A stretch of 64,000 nucleotides of DNA from Lachnospiraceae bacterium UBA3643 (GTDB taxonomy: Bacteria > Bacillota > Clostridia > Lachnospirales > Lachnospiraceae). The DNA lies in contig DFKO01000022.1 of assembly GCA_002373855.1 (NCBI GenBank), positions 6,509-70,508 on the forward strand. Reading direction: 5' to 3'. Below, piece after piece: positions 1-13,300 of the stretch. The position numbers were made by a program, and so were the translations under genes. The notes beneath the pieces were generated by a model. The model was given only the letters and a program-made list of their open reading frames with translations. It searched no databases and was not told where the DNA came from. The stretch's first letter is position 1; every line of letters starts with the position of its first letter.

Positions 1-151
1 AGAATACATAATCGGGTAATGTAAGGAAAACATCCGGTCTGATCCGGAGTTGACTACGAATATTTTATAAGAAAATTCAAATAGTTTATGTAAACAACAA
101 TATATACAAATAATTTTATATAATATGTGAATTATTTTATAACAGTCCGGG

Positions 152-181
152 TTAATAATTAACGGATGTATCCGATATAAT
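152..181 (+). promoter_or_regulatory. Candidate SigD-type (flagellar sigma) or weak SigA promoter
   Basis: CCGATAT at 172-178 matches the -10 core of the SigD/FliA promoter class, and a TTAA lies 15 bases upstream at 152-155, where TAAA is expected. The same stretch contains TATAAT at 176-181, so a SigA promoter with a poor -35 is the alternative. It lies about 90 bases upstream of the first gene. The rest of 1-270 holds only AT-rich non-coding sequence with no other gene that I can support. Confidence 0.35.
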
Positions 182-270
182 AGATATAGTGTAGTGGCAT
201 CAGTATGCATTTTAAATGTCGGATACCAGAATTTTAGAGAAAACAGTTCATTTTACAAGGAGGTAGCAGC

Positions 271-897
271 ATGAGTGTAAACGGAATTACAGGATCGGCA
301 ACATCTGTATCAGAAGCATATTCAAAGCAGATGGTCAAACCGGCTGACGGAGTCAAGGCAGAGAGTGCTACGGCATCTGCATCAGATGCGGTTTCAAAGG
401 CATTTGACGGACAGTCGGCAGTATATGAAAAGAGCGCAGAGTCAGCAGACAAGGCATCGGATAAGTCATCAAAGGTGGCAAATCCCGAGCTGGTAAAGAA
501 ACTCAATATGGAACTTGAGGCAAGAACGACCCAGCTTCAGAATATCGTAAACCAGCTGATCTCAAAGCAGGGACTTACATATAATCACGCAAACGGATTA
601 AAGGGACTCTACGAGGCTCTCGAGGTTGATGCGGAGACAAAAGCCCAGGCCGAGAAGGATATAGCCGAGGACGGATATTTCGGAGTAGACCAGACATCAT
701 CAAGGATCTTTGATTTCGCAATGGCCCTCACCGGCGGCGATAAAGAAAAGATGGAAAAGATGAAAGACGCATTCCTCAAAGGCTACAAGCAGGCAGAGGA
801 TACATGGGGCGACAAACTCCCTGACATCTGCCAGAAGACCTACGACGCAGTCCTTAAGAAGTTTGAGGATTATGCAAACGCTGAGGAAGAGGCGTAA
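271..897 (+). CDS. Conserved protein of unknown function, 208 residues
   Basis: No known catalytic motif, signal peptide or membrane segment is visible. Residues 1-75 are rich in Ala, Ser, Lys and Asp and look disordered. Residues 76-208 look mostly helical and contain a short block around 130-200 (DGYFGVDQTSSRIFDFA, then WGDKLPDICQKTYD) that I recall in uncharacterised proteins of motile clostridia; this family link is from memory and unverified. The start at 271 is set by AAGGAGG at 258-264. The gene is monocistronic, with its own promoter region and a terminator right after it. A SigD-like sequence upstream and the helical character make a flagellum-linked or surface-linked role possible, but that is inference. 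It is unrelated to the giant surface genes that follow. Confidence 0.75.
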   Translation: MSVNGITGSATSVSEAYSKQMVKPADGVKAESATASASDAVSKAFDGQSAVYEKSAESADKASDKSSKVANPELVKKLNMELEARTTQLQNIVNQLISKQGLTYNHANGLKGLYEALEVDAETKAQAEKDIAEDGYFGVDQTSSRIFDFAMALTGGDKEKMEKMKDAFLKGYKQAEDTWGDKLPDICQKTYDAVLKKFEDYANAEEEA

Positions 898-920
898 GTA
901 AACAGATCAGATTTATCAAA

Positions 921-951
921 GAGTCTGCATAGAGATATGCAGGCTCTTTTT
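921..951 (+). terminator. Rho-independent terminator of the 208-residue protein gene
   Basis: The stem GAGTCTGCAT / ATGCAGGCTC has one G-T pair and a 6-base loop, and is followed by TTTTT. It starts 24 bases after the stop codon. Confidence 0.85.
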
Positions 952-1032
952 GATTTCAGATTTTCTGTTGCAAAAAGAAGATTAAAATGATATAGTGGCG
1001 ATTTTTTTTAGTTTTCACATAATAAACAGCTG

Positions 1033-1112
1033 CTACCCTTTAAACTACCCTTGTAAAAGGTAGGATTCTAAACCGAGGTGTAGTGGTTATTGGAGTGCGG
1101 GGACAATATAAT
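1033..1112 (+). promoter_or_regulatory. Activator-type promoter, copy 1 of a duplicated element (probable LuxR operator)
   Basis: Two CTACCCTT half-sites lie 12 bases apart (1033-1040 and 1045-1052). The second pairs with AAAGGTAG at 1056-1063 to form an inverted repeat. After a GGTGTAGTG block (1077-1085) comes GGACAATATAAT, with TATAAT at 1107-1112 and no good -35. An almost identical arrangement exists at 24084-24163, with the same 62 bases from the second half-site to the TATAAT. A poor -35 plus upstream dyad is typical of an activated promoter. The intergenic stretch 898-1314 holds only this element, a terminator and a leader motif. Confidence 0.7.
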
Positions 1113-1200
1113 GTGATAATAATTTAACAGATTTTAATTGTCTTTTTTGTATGTAAATTTGTATTGTGTAAAAAGCATATTCTATAATATAATGAAAAAA

Positions 1201-1222
1201 GTATAAAAAGGGGATAGGGGAA
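1201..1222 (+). other. Leader motif shared with the second giant gene
   Basis: The sequence GTATAAAAAGGGGATAGGGG closely resembles 13602-13624 upstream of the next giant gene, at a similar distance from the start codon (roughly 85-95 bases). Both could be a regulatory leader or a remnant of duplication of the 5' region. A TATAAT-like run at 1183-1193 just upstream may be a second promoter. Confidence 0.35.
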
Positions 1223-1314
1223 TTCTGACTTTTTTTAAGAAATCTGTCATGATCGACTTTTTCCCATGCAATAAAATAATAATTCTTTAAGTACCATACG
1301 AAAGGATGAAATCT

Positions 1315-4300
1315 ATGAAAGTAAGAAAGACTATCAAGAGAGCTCTGTCTATGCTCCTCTGCGTAGCTATGATGATGACGACATTTGACCTGTCGGCATT
1401 AACTGTACGCGCAGATGAGGGTGATATGACAACCATCAGCGGAGACAACATCGTTTTAAACGGCGATGGTGTAAATGTATCCGGCGATGAGATTGGAGAG
1501 GGAGGAGACAACAATCCATCAGATATCATATCTGATAATGACGTGGATGATGCTTCGGAAGACATTGATGAAGAAAGCAGTATTTCTGAAAATAGCATTT
1601 CAGAGAACAGTATTTCTGAAAACACTATTTCTGATAACAGCATAAATCCTGTTGGAGATTCGTTGGCCACAATAGAAGTTGGTGGTTACAAGATTACAGC
1701 GGATGACGGATCTATGCCGGATAATGCATGTTACTTGAAATCACCTAATGGGGAATATGTGATTATCAATACTGAAGAGGCACTGACAATAGAACTGAAT
1801 GATGGTGTCACTTCAGCTGATAAACCGATAAAAGCGGAACATTATGGAATGACGCTTAATCTGACAATAAATAACCTTAAAATCGATGTTTCAGAGAGTT
1901 CTTGTTATTGTGGAATTATTGATGCAAGTTATTCGTCATTAAATCTGACAATTGAAGGAATAAATGAAATTACAGGGTTTGAGTCAAAAAACCATACTCG
2001 TCCAGCAATTTGCGCGGGAAATTATTCATTTTCGCCATCTGCAGCATACCCTGATGGTGATTTGGTAATAGGTGGAGATGGAACACTTATATTGAATCAT
2101 TTTGATTGTGCATTTAAGCATTCTGATATAACAATTTCTAGTGGATGTTTCAAATTTATAGATTGTGATAAGGTATCGTTTACTACAGCACCTGATTATA
2201 AAGTTGAGGTAACAGGCGGTTCATTTAGTACGGGTGATATCAGATATCAGACTGTTGGCCCTAAGATGGATTCTGATACCTATTATGAAAAAGGTTTTCC
2301 TGTATCGGCCGGTTATCAACTTATAGAGACAGATGATGAAGATTTTCCTTACAAAATAGTAGAGGCTACATATCAGCAGCGATTTATGGATTACATAATA
2401 TCTGCTGATGACAAAACTATATTGGAAAGAGGTAAAGATTACTACATTTACAATTCTAATTCCTCGAAAGAAATTGTAGCAATTAACACTGAAAAGCCTA
2501 TAACCATCGAGATGGCTGATGGTGTTGATGTTACGACCGTTCTAATCAAAGCAGCCAAGAATGGAATGGAACTTAACATAACAATAAAAGATATTTGCAT
2601 AGATTATTCAAATGTGAAAGTACGTTCTGACTATGCATTAATTGATGCAGCAGGATCAACACTTAATCTTACGATTGAAGGTGATAATACACTTATTGGT
2701 GATACTAATTATGCTCCATCGGCCTTTTCTGCAGGAAAAATTTATAGCACTTTACCTGATGGAGACTTAAATATTGACGGTTCCGGTACTGTTTTGTTAG
2801 ATAGTTTTGATATAGCTTTTAGAAGTATAGATTTGACAATTACCGGGGCCAAATTCAGGATTATAAATACTAATTTTACATTTGGATTATATGGTTCAAG
2901 TGTGTATGAAATAAATATAACAGGTGGGTATTTTTCAGATGCTGATATAGAAAAAAATACAGTCGGCAAGGGAAATGCATCGGAATCTAGTAAAACTGTA
3001 GGCGTAGCTGTTGCCAATGGCTATATGGTTGTTGAGAGTGGTGATGATGTTTTCCCTTACAAGGTTATCGCTACCCCTGCAATAATCACTTCATTTGATT
3101 TAAGTGAGAGTGCTAAAACTGTATATTTAAAAGCAGGTGATGAATATGATGTAGACTGGGAAGACGGAGTAGGTGGAAGATCAAGTGCTTTTCTCCTTAC
3201 AGTTGATAATATAACGGATGAAAATGGTGAAGAAGTTTCATTTGAAGATGCAAATGTCAGGTTTACATCTTTAAATCCTACTATAGCTGAAGTCACAAAA
3301 GACGGTGTTGTTCATGGACTTTCTGTAGGTACGGCCAAGATTGAAATAAAAGCCGGATACGGAAATGAGACATACACACAAGTTTGTACCGTAACCGTCA
3401 AGAAGGGCTCTATTGATGTGCTCCAGGAAAAGTGGGCTCCTGTAGACGCTGAAGGTATTCCCGTTGATTTCGACCATTTTGATGAAAACGGACAGCCTGT
3501 AGATGCTGAAGGGAAGCCTGTGGCTTGCGAGAAGTGGGGACCAACCGGAGAGATGATGGTAGTCAATTCATTCGGTAACCTTGTTGAAACAAACGAGTGG
3601 ATTACAAACGACTGGCAGCTTCAGTATAGCGATTGGAAGGACAGACCGAATCCTCAGCCCGATGAAGAATTTTGGCCTTCAAACTATACTGTAAAGGTTT
3701 ATACAGCCCAGACAATTACTGACTCAACGCTTAAAGCATTGAATTATACATTTAATCGTGATGGCGTATTGGAAAATGCAAACCATTCAATCACATTTGA
3801 TCTTTCCGGAAAGACATGGACAGCAAGCGTTCCGTTTGTTCTTGAAGATCAGATGCTCTTTACAAACGGAATCATCAATGCAAACAAAGATCTGAATATT
3901 GGCTATACAAAAACAGTAGATACAGAAAATGTTACCGTATCAATTGGCGAAGGATTAACTGTAAATGCATCAAATCTGTATGTTGAAGAAAATACAAGCA
4001 TAATTGTTAACGGTACGCTGACAGTCAAGGGAGAAACTCAACTCTATGACAACGTTAACATTATAGATAATGGTAGTGTTACTCTAAATAATGTTAACGT
4101 TGATACTAATAACTGGAATAATCCCGGCTTTATAGGCATTGCCAGATACACAGAAGCAGCACTTTCAATTAATGGTAATGTAGAAAGTGGTGGAGTATTT
4201 TTAAATGTTGGATTGATTTCAGCACCTGTCGATTATCGCGATGATGATTTTACAAACGATATTATCGACAATGTAGAAAATGAGGGCGTACTTCAAGCGA

Positions 4301-7300
4301 TAAATGAGAAAACAGAGCTTTTCAAATCAACTCTTGCAACTTTTGACTGTGAATATGTTAGGGTATGGCAGCCATGGAGCAATCAGGGCGCAAGTTTCCC
4401 TATCACATATTATGACAAGACTGAAAAGGCTGTTTATGCAGGTGAAGAGGCATATTATGTTGAGAATATTACATCTCAATATCATTATGGTGTGTCATTT
4501 GCACAATGGTCAGATGTTGCAGAATATGTAGCTTCTATTAATGATGCTGACAGTGAATATGTTGTAAACATAAATGTAGGAGAAGTTGAAGCATTTGCAA
4601 ACTTCAAATTCCCCAAGGCTGCAAGGTCAATTACATTTAGAAGCAATTACATATTGAAAGATGACGATGGAAACCCCATATCCGAAGTAGATGAAGAGGG
4701 TAATCCTGTATATGTAATCGGCGGTACTCTTGTTAAGTACACCGGTGATCTGACCCTTACTACAGATACAGTATTTGAAAATATTGACTTTGTGAGAGTT
4801 GATTCAAATAAAGATGAGACTCCTTATACCCTTACAAAGGTAGAAATAGCAGGACATGTCCTTTCAACCAGAGGCGAGGTTACATTCAATACACCGGTTA
4901 ATTTCACTGATAATAAGAAGAGCGGTACTCTTCGGGTAGAAGAAGGCAAGCTCTTTACGGGATATGTTGCGATAGGCGGCGCAGGTGATAATGGTGGTGA
5001 CTACCATGACGGAGTTGTTCAGAAATATCTCGAAAACTATGCTGTAAAAGCATATTTTGACGAAGAATACAAGTATAACAAAGATGACGGCGTAGCAATT
5101 ATTGCAGGTCAGATTAACGGAGTAGGAAATCTTGAAGTCAGAGATGCTCAGCTCTTTGTAGTAACTGACTACATGACATTTGCAAGCGGTAAATATACAT
5201 TTAATGCACCTGTATTTACACCAACTAATATTGATGAAGGTGCAGGTACAATTATCGTATCCAATATCAACGCAGATTATTTTACAGGCCAAAATACTGA
5301 TGCAGTATTTGTGGAGGGCATGAAGACAGCTGCAGAAAACCTTAAAACTAAGGCAAAGGCAACTGTTACAAATGTAAATATTTACAATTACGGTAGATTT
5401 ATAGCTGATGAAATGCAGCTTACAAATGTAATACTTAACGGTGCTACCGTACAGTCCAAGGGACTCTTTAATATCACAGGTATCCTCAGCAGTACAAACG
5501 GAGGAAACCTCCTGGCTACTGCAACGGATCCCAATAAGAATCTCCCTTACTTAAATGTCAGCGGTGATGTTATAACTTACGAAATGTGTGAGATCAACAT
5601 TGCCAATGTTGCATCATTTAATATTTTCAATACTGATCTTGAATACGAATATCCTGCGTATTCAGGTGTTGCAGGTGAAGGCGAGGCACAGTCAGTACTT
5701 CTTATTACAAAGACCGGTACTGCGGAACAGTTCCGTCCTCAGTACTGGAGACCTATTGATTGGGATAATTCTGATATTATGGCAGAACCGCCAATTTATG
5801 CTTTTATAACTGATGGAGAAACAGGTAAATTGTTAAAACCTCAGACCAACATTCCCCTGAGTATGTATGGTCATTTGGATGATGCAAATAATCTTGTATA
5901 TGACTATGAGGGTAATTCATGGCAGGATCTTGCATTCGGTCCTGAGAAGACTGATGGATTCTATACAAAGAAATCCGGTGATAATATATACCTACTCTCA
6001 GGAGCAGATATATCAGTGGCTCTTGCTTATGACGAGGATCAGCATGCATATTATGATGGGAATAATAATTACGTTAACGAGCTTGAGGCAAATGCGGGTA
6101 ATATCATCGGATATTATTCGACATGGGCTGATGCGGTTGTGGCAATCAATAATCTGAAGAACTCGGATGCATGCTATGAAATCATTCTTATCAATGATGC
6201 AGGCTCGGCAGAAAAACCGATAACACTCAGCTTCCCGACAGCAGCCTGTCTGTCAATGCTCCGGGTTACAGGTATAGATAATGCCAAAATATATTACACG
6301 AACGGTCTGACCCTTACATCCAATACGATATTTGAAGATGTCATACTTGCTCCAGTTAAGTTAAATGACGGAGTATATCAGGGTACAGCACTTGCAATCA
6401 ATTCAGGTGCGTATAATCTCGATATGAACGATGTGTTTTTCCCTACTGTAAACGGTGGGGCGTGTACGCTTGCCTCAATTACAGGTAATGGCAGAAATAC
6501 AGTAAATATAGAAAGTGTAGAGGGAGGAGTCAATAGTAATAATAATCTGGTGCTCACAGGCGGTATCACAAATATTGGTACATTAAATATTAATCGTGGT
6601 AAAGTTGTGATTCAGAAAGGTGACGTCAAAGTTGTTAATCTTAATATAATGGAATATGGAAGCACGCTGACTATCATATCAGGTAACATAAATGCAACCA
6701 GCATTTTCAGTAAGGAAACAACTGATATTATCCTGGAAAAAGGAAAGATTGACGCAACTAACGCTGACATTAACAGAATGACAGTTAATGGAGACGTTAC
6801 TATAAAAGAATCCATAACTATAAGGGATGGAGCTAATACCGGCAAATTTACTGCTTCAGATTTAACATTGGGTGATACTATGGTTAAGTTGAAGGCAAAT
6901 GGAAATGTAGATATTAAGGGAACGCTCACAATGAATAGTGCCTCAAGGATATATGCTGAGGGACAAACATATGCAGTCACTATAAAAGACATTAAACTGC
7001 TTGGAACGGGAATGATTTATACCTGGCGTAAGAAGGATGGTTCAACCAACCTGAAGATTACAGGTCAAATAAATATGGACGGAAATTATAAACTAGAGTT
7101 ATATCAAAACGCAGCCGATGAAGACGGCGATATGGTTGTTGCAAACCCGGTTGATAAATTGTCCGTTCAGAACGGCAAAGTAACTCCTGGTGCCAAAAAT
7201 CTGATTGCCAATATAGGAACGATTCCTTCTGAATACTTTGATTTTGGATATTATCATTATGATGAAGGTCAAACTGTACCTGATGGAGTTATCATCGGTT

Positions 7301-10300
7301 CCAATGTTCTTTTAAAGTACAACGGTGGTCTCTACTACGCAGACAGTAGTGTTGCACCGTTTAACAGCAACTTTGTATATCTTGATAAAGAGACAGTCGA
7401 TGAAAATGGAGGCGTTGCTTACTACGATCATTCAAGATACCTTGACTGGAATGAAGCTGTTAAGGAAATTAATTCCATTAACGATCCTACAGCAAAGTAT
7501 CGTATTAACATTGGAGCAGGTGTAACAGATACAAACCTTACTGATGCAAATGAATATGGAACCCTTACACTTCCCGCAGCTAAGAAGTGTGCATGGTTGA
7601 CTGTAAAGGGTAATCAAACGTTAGATCCGAATCCGGAACTTTGGTTTACTAACACAAGCCTAACGCTCACAACTAATGTGACAGTAGAATCTCTTAAATT
7701 AGGTATGAGAGCGGCAGTTTCGTTATCCCTTGGTTCATATACATTTATCCAGGATAAATCATGGTTCCCTAGCGGTCTTAAAGGAGTTACAGGAAGCTCG
7801 GCAAAGGGAACATCAAAATATGTGATTAAAGGACCTTTTTATGATAGTTATACATCAGTTATGGGCAATATCAATAATGTAGGAACTCTTGATATTATTG
7901 GTACTGATGTAAGAGTATTTGGAAACATAAATGTTGGTAATGTTGTTAAGCGCGGTGATGCATATGTTAGTCTGCAGGCAACTGGAACTGTAAACATAGG
8001 AAATATCGAATCATATGGTAATGCAGTTCTTGAATTAGATGGCTTTGCAAAGGTTGCAACAAAGAATGTTAAAGATGCAAAACCTGAGATAACAGGTATT
8101 ACATCTAACATCACTATTACAGGTATTATTACATGTGAGGATTCTGATTCTCCTGTACAGGTAAGCCTTTATAATGCAGCACTTGATGTTGGAACATTTG
8201 ATGATGCCAACTTGCTTTCGCCTGATAATATTGAAAATCAGAATAATTATTCAAATGGTGCAGATTTCCTTTATACCACAGGTATCACATTTGCAAAGGC
8301 TCTTAAGGCTGACACAAATATGATCAGATACGTGAACGGTACAGACGGCATGATTATCAAGAAGAATGGTAATCTTGTATGGGTTAACAGAGATCGTGTT
8401 CCTTATGAACTTCGTTACGGAACCAACTCTGTGCCTTGTCTCACATTTGCAGATGCCGTAACAGAGATTAAGAATCTTAATAATAAAAATGGTGAGTATA
8501 CAATTATCCTCATTGCTGATGGTCAGCATGATGTAAATGCGGATTATCCTGAGAACTTTACGATGCCTACGGCTGCTACTCTTAAGAGCCTGACAATAAA
8601 GCCTGAGGGTAATTCTCCAGTTAACCTTTACTATGGTACATACAATGCCACAAAGAAGACGACGACAGCAGTAGCAAAGCTTGCATTTGCAACAGATACT
8701 GTTATTGAAAACGTAAAATTCATCGATGCTGAAGCAGCTGCAAATCTTGTACAGGGAGACTATCCTAACAGAGCAGCCCTTAATGTATCACTCGGTGGAA
8801 AGTATGTAACATTTGATAACGTAACATTTGAAGGCAGAGGAGTTATCTTTGATGGTGGCAAGGGTACGATGGCAATCGGAGATGGTGGTCTTGTTGCAGG
8901 TACAGAGCCGGTAACTCTTAATAGTAATTATTCCGGATGCAGTGTTGTACAGGGTGAGATTAAAAACCTTGCTACACTTGTTACAGCAGAATGTGAAACA
9001 TTTGGAAGCGGCAGCGGAGAAACTCTTGTTATTACAAGATACATTGCTGCAGCAAACGGAACTATGAAGGATGGCGCTCTTGCGACAGTTACTAACCTTA
9101 ACCTCATAGGAGCAACTATCCAGGTAGATGGTTCGATAAATGTAACAAATATTATTACAGGAACAGAAACAGCACAGTCAATTGTGATGGCTGATACAGC
9201 ATTTACCGTATCGGGAACTGTTACTGCAGGAAGTGCAGACAACCTTGCGCTTATCGGTCGTCAGAAAAATGATGGTAAGACACCTCAGTTGACAATCAGT
9301 GGTACGGTTGCTCCTGGCAGCAATCCTGTAGCAATCGGTATCCTTCCTTACTATGACAGTAAGAGTGAGAAAACAGACAGTTCATATGAAACTTTGGCTG
9401 TACCTGAGACAGGTTTATCATTAGTGACTGCATCAAAGTGCACTGCTGACAGATTTGTGACAATTACAGAACTAGATGTACAGGACAATATTGTCGGACA
9501 ATTTGAAACAATGGGATTTGATCCTACACAGGCATCCGATCAAAGAGGTATAGGTCTTGTTAAGAGTGGCTCTGTCATAATGGCCTTTGACGGAAGTTAT
9601 ATCCATATCGTCCTTTCCAAGATGGCAGATGCAACAACAGGAAACGTACCTGTTACAGGTGAGGATGTTATCGGATATTACAACACATTCAAGGAAGTAA
9701 CTGATACAATAAATAACCTGAATAATAAGAATGCTCAGTATGGTATTTCACTGCTCGATGATTTTGGAAGTGAAAACGAGACAATCGCAATACCAAATAA
9801 CTCAAAGGCAGCAGGTATTTGTATTGAAGGATGCTTTTATTATGATCAAGAACTTTCGTTGAAGTCTCTTGCAATAACAAACAATCTTACATTATCCAAT
9901 GTTATAGTTACAGTTAACGGTGCAATTACATCAACGAAAGGCACGACGCTTACATTAGAAGGTATTGCCCATATCCAAGGTGCAAAAGCAATTACACTTG
10001 AAAATATAGATAATAAATGTAGTAATGAAAATGGTGGAATATGGTTTGAAAGAACCACATCAAATGTTAGTCAGCTTAAGATTAACGGTACTGTAACAAA
10101 CAGTGAAAATGGAAAGCTTTATCTGCTAATGCTTGATGAACGAGCAAATGTAGAAAATTATGTTGTATCTTCTGTAGAAGAGATTACTAAAGGTAATACG
10201 AAACAACTTTTTACAGCTCCAAAGGTAATGCAGGAAGATCTAGTAATCTATGTTGATGGTAGTGACTGTAAATTTGTTGATAACGAGCAAAGAACGCTTG

Positions 10301-13300
10301 TAAAGGCCAAGGATGCATTTTATTACGTAAGCAATGAAAAATTTGAAGATTCAATGGTAAATTTGGCGGTTAATAACGGTACATCCGGAACTTTCCTTGA
10401 CCTCAACCAGGCACTTCTTCAGATTAAGGCATTAGCTGATTCGACAAATACTTACACGGTAATTCTTCGTGGAAATGTATCGGATACAGATGTACTTGAT
10501 ACAACAGCTCACTCAAAGATTGACATGCCGGCTACAAATACGGCTGGTTCAATCTCTGTTAAAGGAGATGGAGATACAATTACGTATAGCGGGGATATTA
10601 CCGCATATGTTGCAGCAGATGGAGCACTTACATTTAGTGACGTAAAACTTGATAATGTAAATCCTTCTACAGGTGCACCTGTTAATACAGGTAAGATTAC
10701 CCTTAACAGAAACAGTGCTGACAAGACAGGAACAGTAACACTTTACTTTAGTGACGTAACATATACCGGCGATCTTGGTACGATTGCAGGTACAAAGGGT
10801 GTTACCGATGTTTACCTCGATAGCAATATTAAACTGGCAACAGGATTCTCCAATATCAATGAATTGACGATAGGTAATGGAATCTGTGTTGAGACCCTCA
10901 AGTCAGATACTGGTATCGGAACAATTACATTTACCGGAAATGCTATATATGAATCGTCAAGTACGGTTGTGGATAATATCAATATAGCTGCGAACAGCAA
11001 ACCGCTAATCAATACATCGGGCGGTGATAAGTTTAAGATCAATAAAAATGTAAATGCAGCAAATGAGAATGCCACACTAACAATCGAACTGAATGGTGGC
11101 GATTATGAGAATGCAAATCTCGTATATGCACCCCTTGCAGATGCATCGGTATTTAAAGCAGCGGCTTATGTTTATGATGAAAATTACGTTTCATACAAAT
11201 CAGGCAACTATGTCCGTGTAGGTAATATGGATGATATGACAGTCAGGATCGAAGGCAAGTATGAGACAGCAGCCGGCGATGAGATGAACCTGTCATCATA
11301 TGCCAAGAATTATAAAGATGCCATCGATATGATCAACACCTGGAAGACCAAGGCGGATTATACGGTTGAGCTCCTTAATGATGTGTATGCAACAGGTAAG
11401 GATAATGCCTATGCCGCATTTGTAACACCTACGGCTGCTAATGCTAATTCTGTGACAATCAAGGGTCAGATTGAAAAAGAAGATGACGGAGAAGAGATAA
11501 GCAGAACCGTTATCGCCTTTACAGGAACGATTAAACCTACAGTTGATGTGATATTTGAGGATGTTGCATTAGATGCCGGAAAAGCCGTAAAGGGTGAATG
11601 GGTATCGGATGGAGAGATATCTCTCGACCTCAGTTCAGCTTCAATAGATATGGGTAATGCTATAACAGCCGCGTATAACAAAGATGATGATTCAATGAAT
11701 TATAGTGATAGTCTTTGGGTAAAAACTATTAAAGGAACAAAAGGTGAGCTGACATTACGTGATACATTTATATATATAAGTGATGTAATTAATGTTGGAA
11801 CACTCAAAATTGATGGATATGTAAATGTTATTAGAAATTGGAGTGTATTAAAGAATATTACCATCGGATCTGTTATCGGTATAGATATTGATGTAATTAA
11901 TGAAGATCAGCTGATCATTGATACGCCTATAGGATCATCACCCATGCTCAAGATTACAGGTGAAGTAACGGGACTTGATAATAGATATGAAATAAGTACG
12001 GATGATGAAACGGGGGAGGAAATATCTAATCTTACAGATTACGGTCTAATCCTTCGTCCCATAAAGAAAGATTCATCCGGAGAGGTCAGATATCTGAATG
12101 AATTAGAATTGGATGATCTGGTTCTGGAAGGTTCTGAGAATACTGCTCAGATGGCTAAGATGAAAATAGCCGATATTGCAAAAGTACCTACCTCTTGTGT
12201 GGGAGTACAGGCTAATGGATATGATCTTGATTGGTCACCTTTTGAAGTATCTGTTACCAAGTCAGGCGGATTCATTTATCTGACAAGGGAGGATAATCTC
12301 TGCGTAGATGTTATTAGAACGAGTGGTCAGGAGTATATGTCACGGTTTACATCATTTGCAGATGCTGTAGCTGATATTGATAAGCTTGCAGATAAAGATG
12401 CAGACTATGAGATACATATTACAGATAACTGTGTCGGAGCTTACGACTGCTGGAGTAGAAAAGCATTCGGAGCAATAACCCTTCCGAAGAATGCAGCTTT
12501 TGTAATGATAAAAGGTTGTAAGGATGAAGAAACCGGCGAAATGTATGATACAAGTATCTGCACCACAAGTACATCGATAACTGTAAATGTGCTTACGGTA
12601 TTTGATCATGTACAGTTTGTGAGCGTAAAGCAGAAGTATAATAATCCTGCACTTGGTTACTATTATGAGCAGAATCCCACACTGATGTCATACAATATTG
12701 CGAATAATGCTGATCTTGATCTGTATGGTTGTTATATGGCGGCAGGTAAGATAACGGGAGATACGCTTTATTTGGACAACTTTTCGATTGTTAAATTAAC
12801 CGGAGGCTTAACGGTAAAAGATCTTATATTATCAGACAATTCAGTAATCACGACTAATGGAAAGACCACGATAACGACACAGAACAAGACAGTTATCATG
12901 GGGGATTCCTCAATTGACGCGCCACTTGCAAATGTTACATTGAAGGGAACCACCATTGGTGATCCCGATACTGATACGTGCGGTGGAAACTGTATATATG
13001 GATCCAATATCACACTTACAGGTGATACCATGTCGTATGGTGGAACAATTACTGCATGTGGAGAAAATGCTGCCGGAACAGGTAAGTTATCAATTCAGAA
13101 TCTGACAATTGGAGGAGTAACGGAATACGATTATATTGGTGGTGATGATGCTTCAAATCACGATATTAATTTATCTGCAAAGGTTGATGCTTCCGGAAAA
13201 TCTCAGATCAATATCAGCGGAACTGTATCGAGAGAGGATGGCTCAAATGCAAGTATTCGTACGGAGTTGTTAACTGATACAAGCGTTTACTATAATACGA

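Noticed and set aside
1306-1314. ATG 1306 as the start of the first giant gene
   Set aside because: The AAAGGA ribosome site overlaps this ATG; ATG 1315 has proper spacing and gives a normal signal peptide.
898-1314. A small gene, tRNA or riboswitch in the 400-base gap
   Set aside because: No open frame with a ribosome site, no cloverleaf and no known riboswitch core was seen; the gap holds a terminator, the promoter element and a leader motif.
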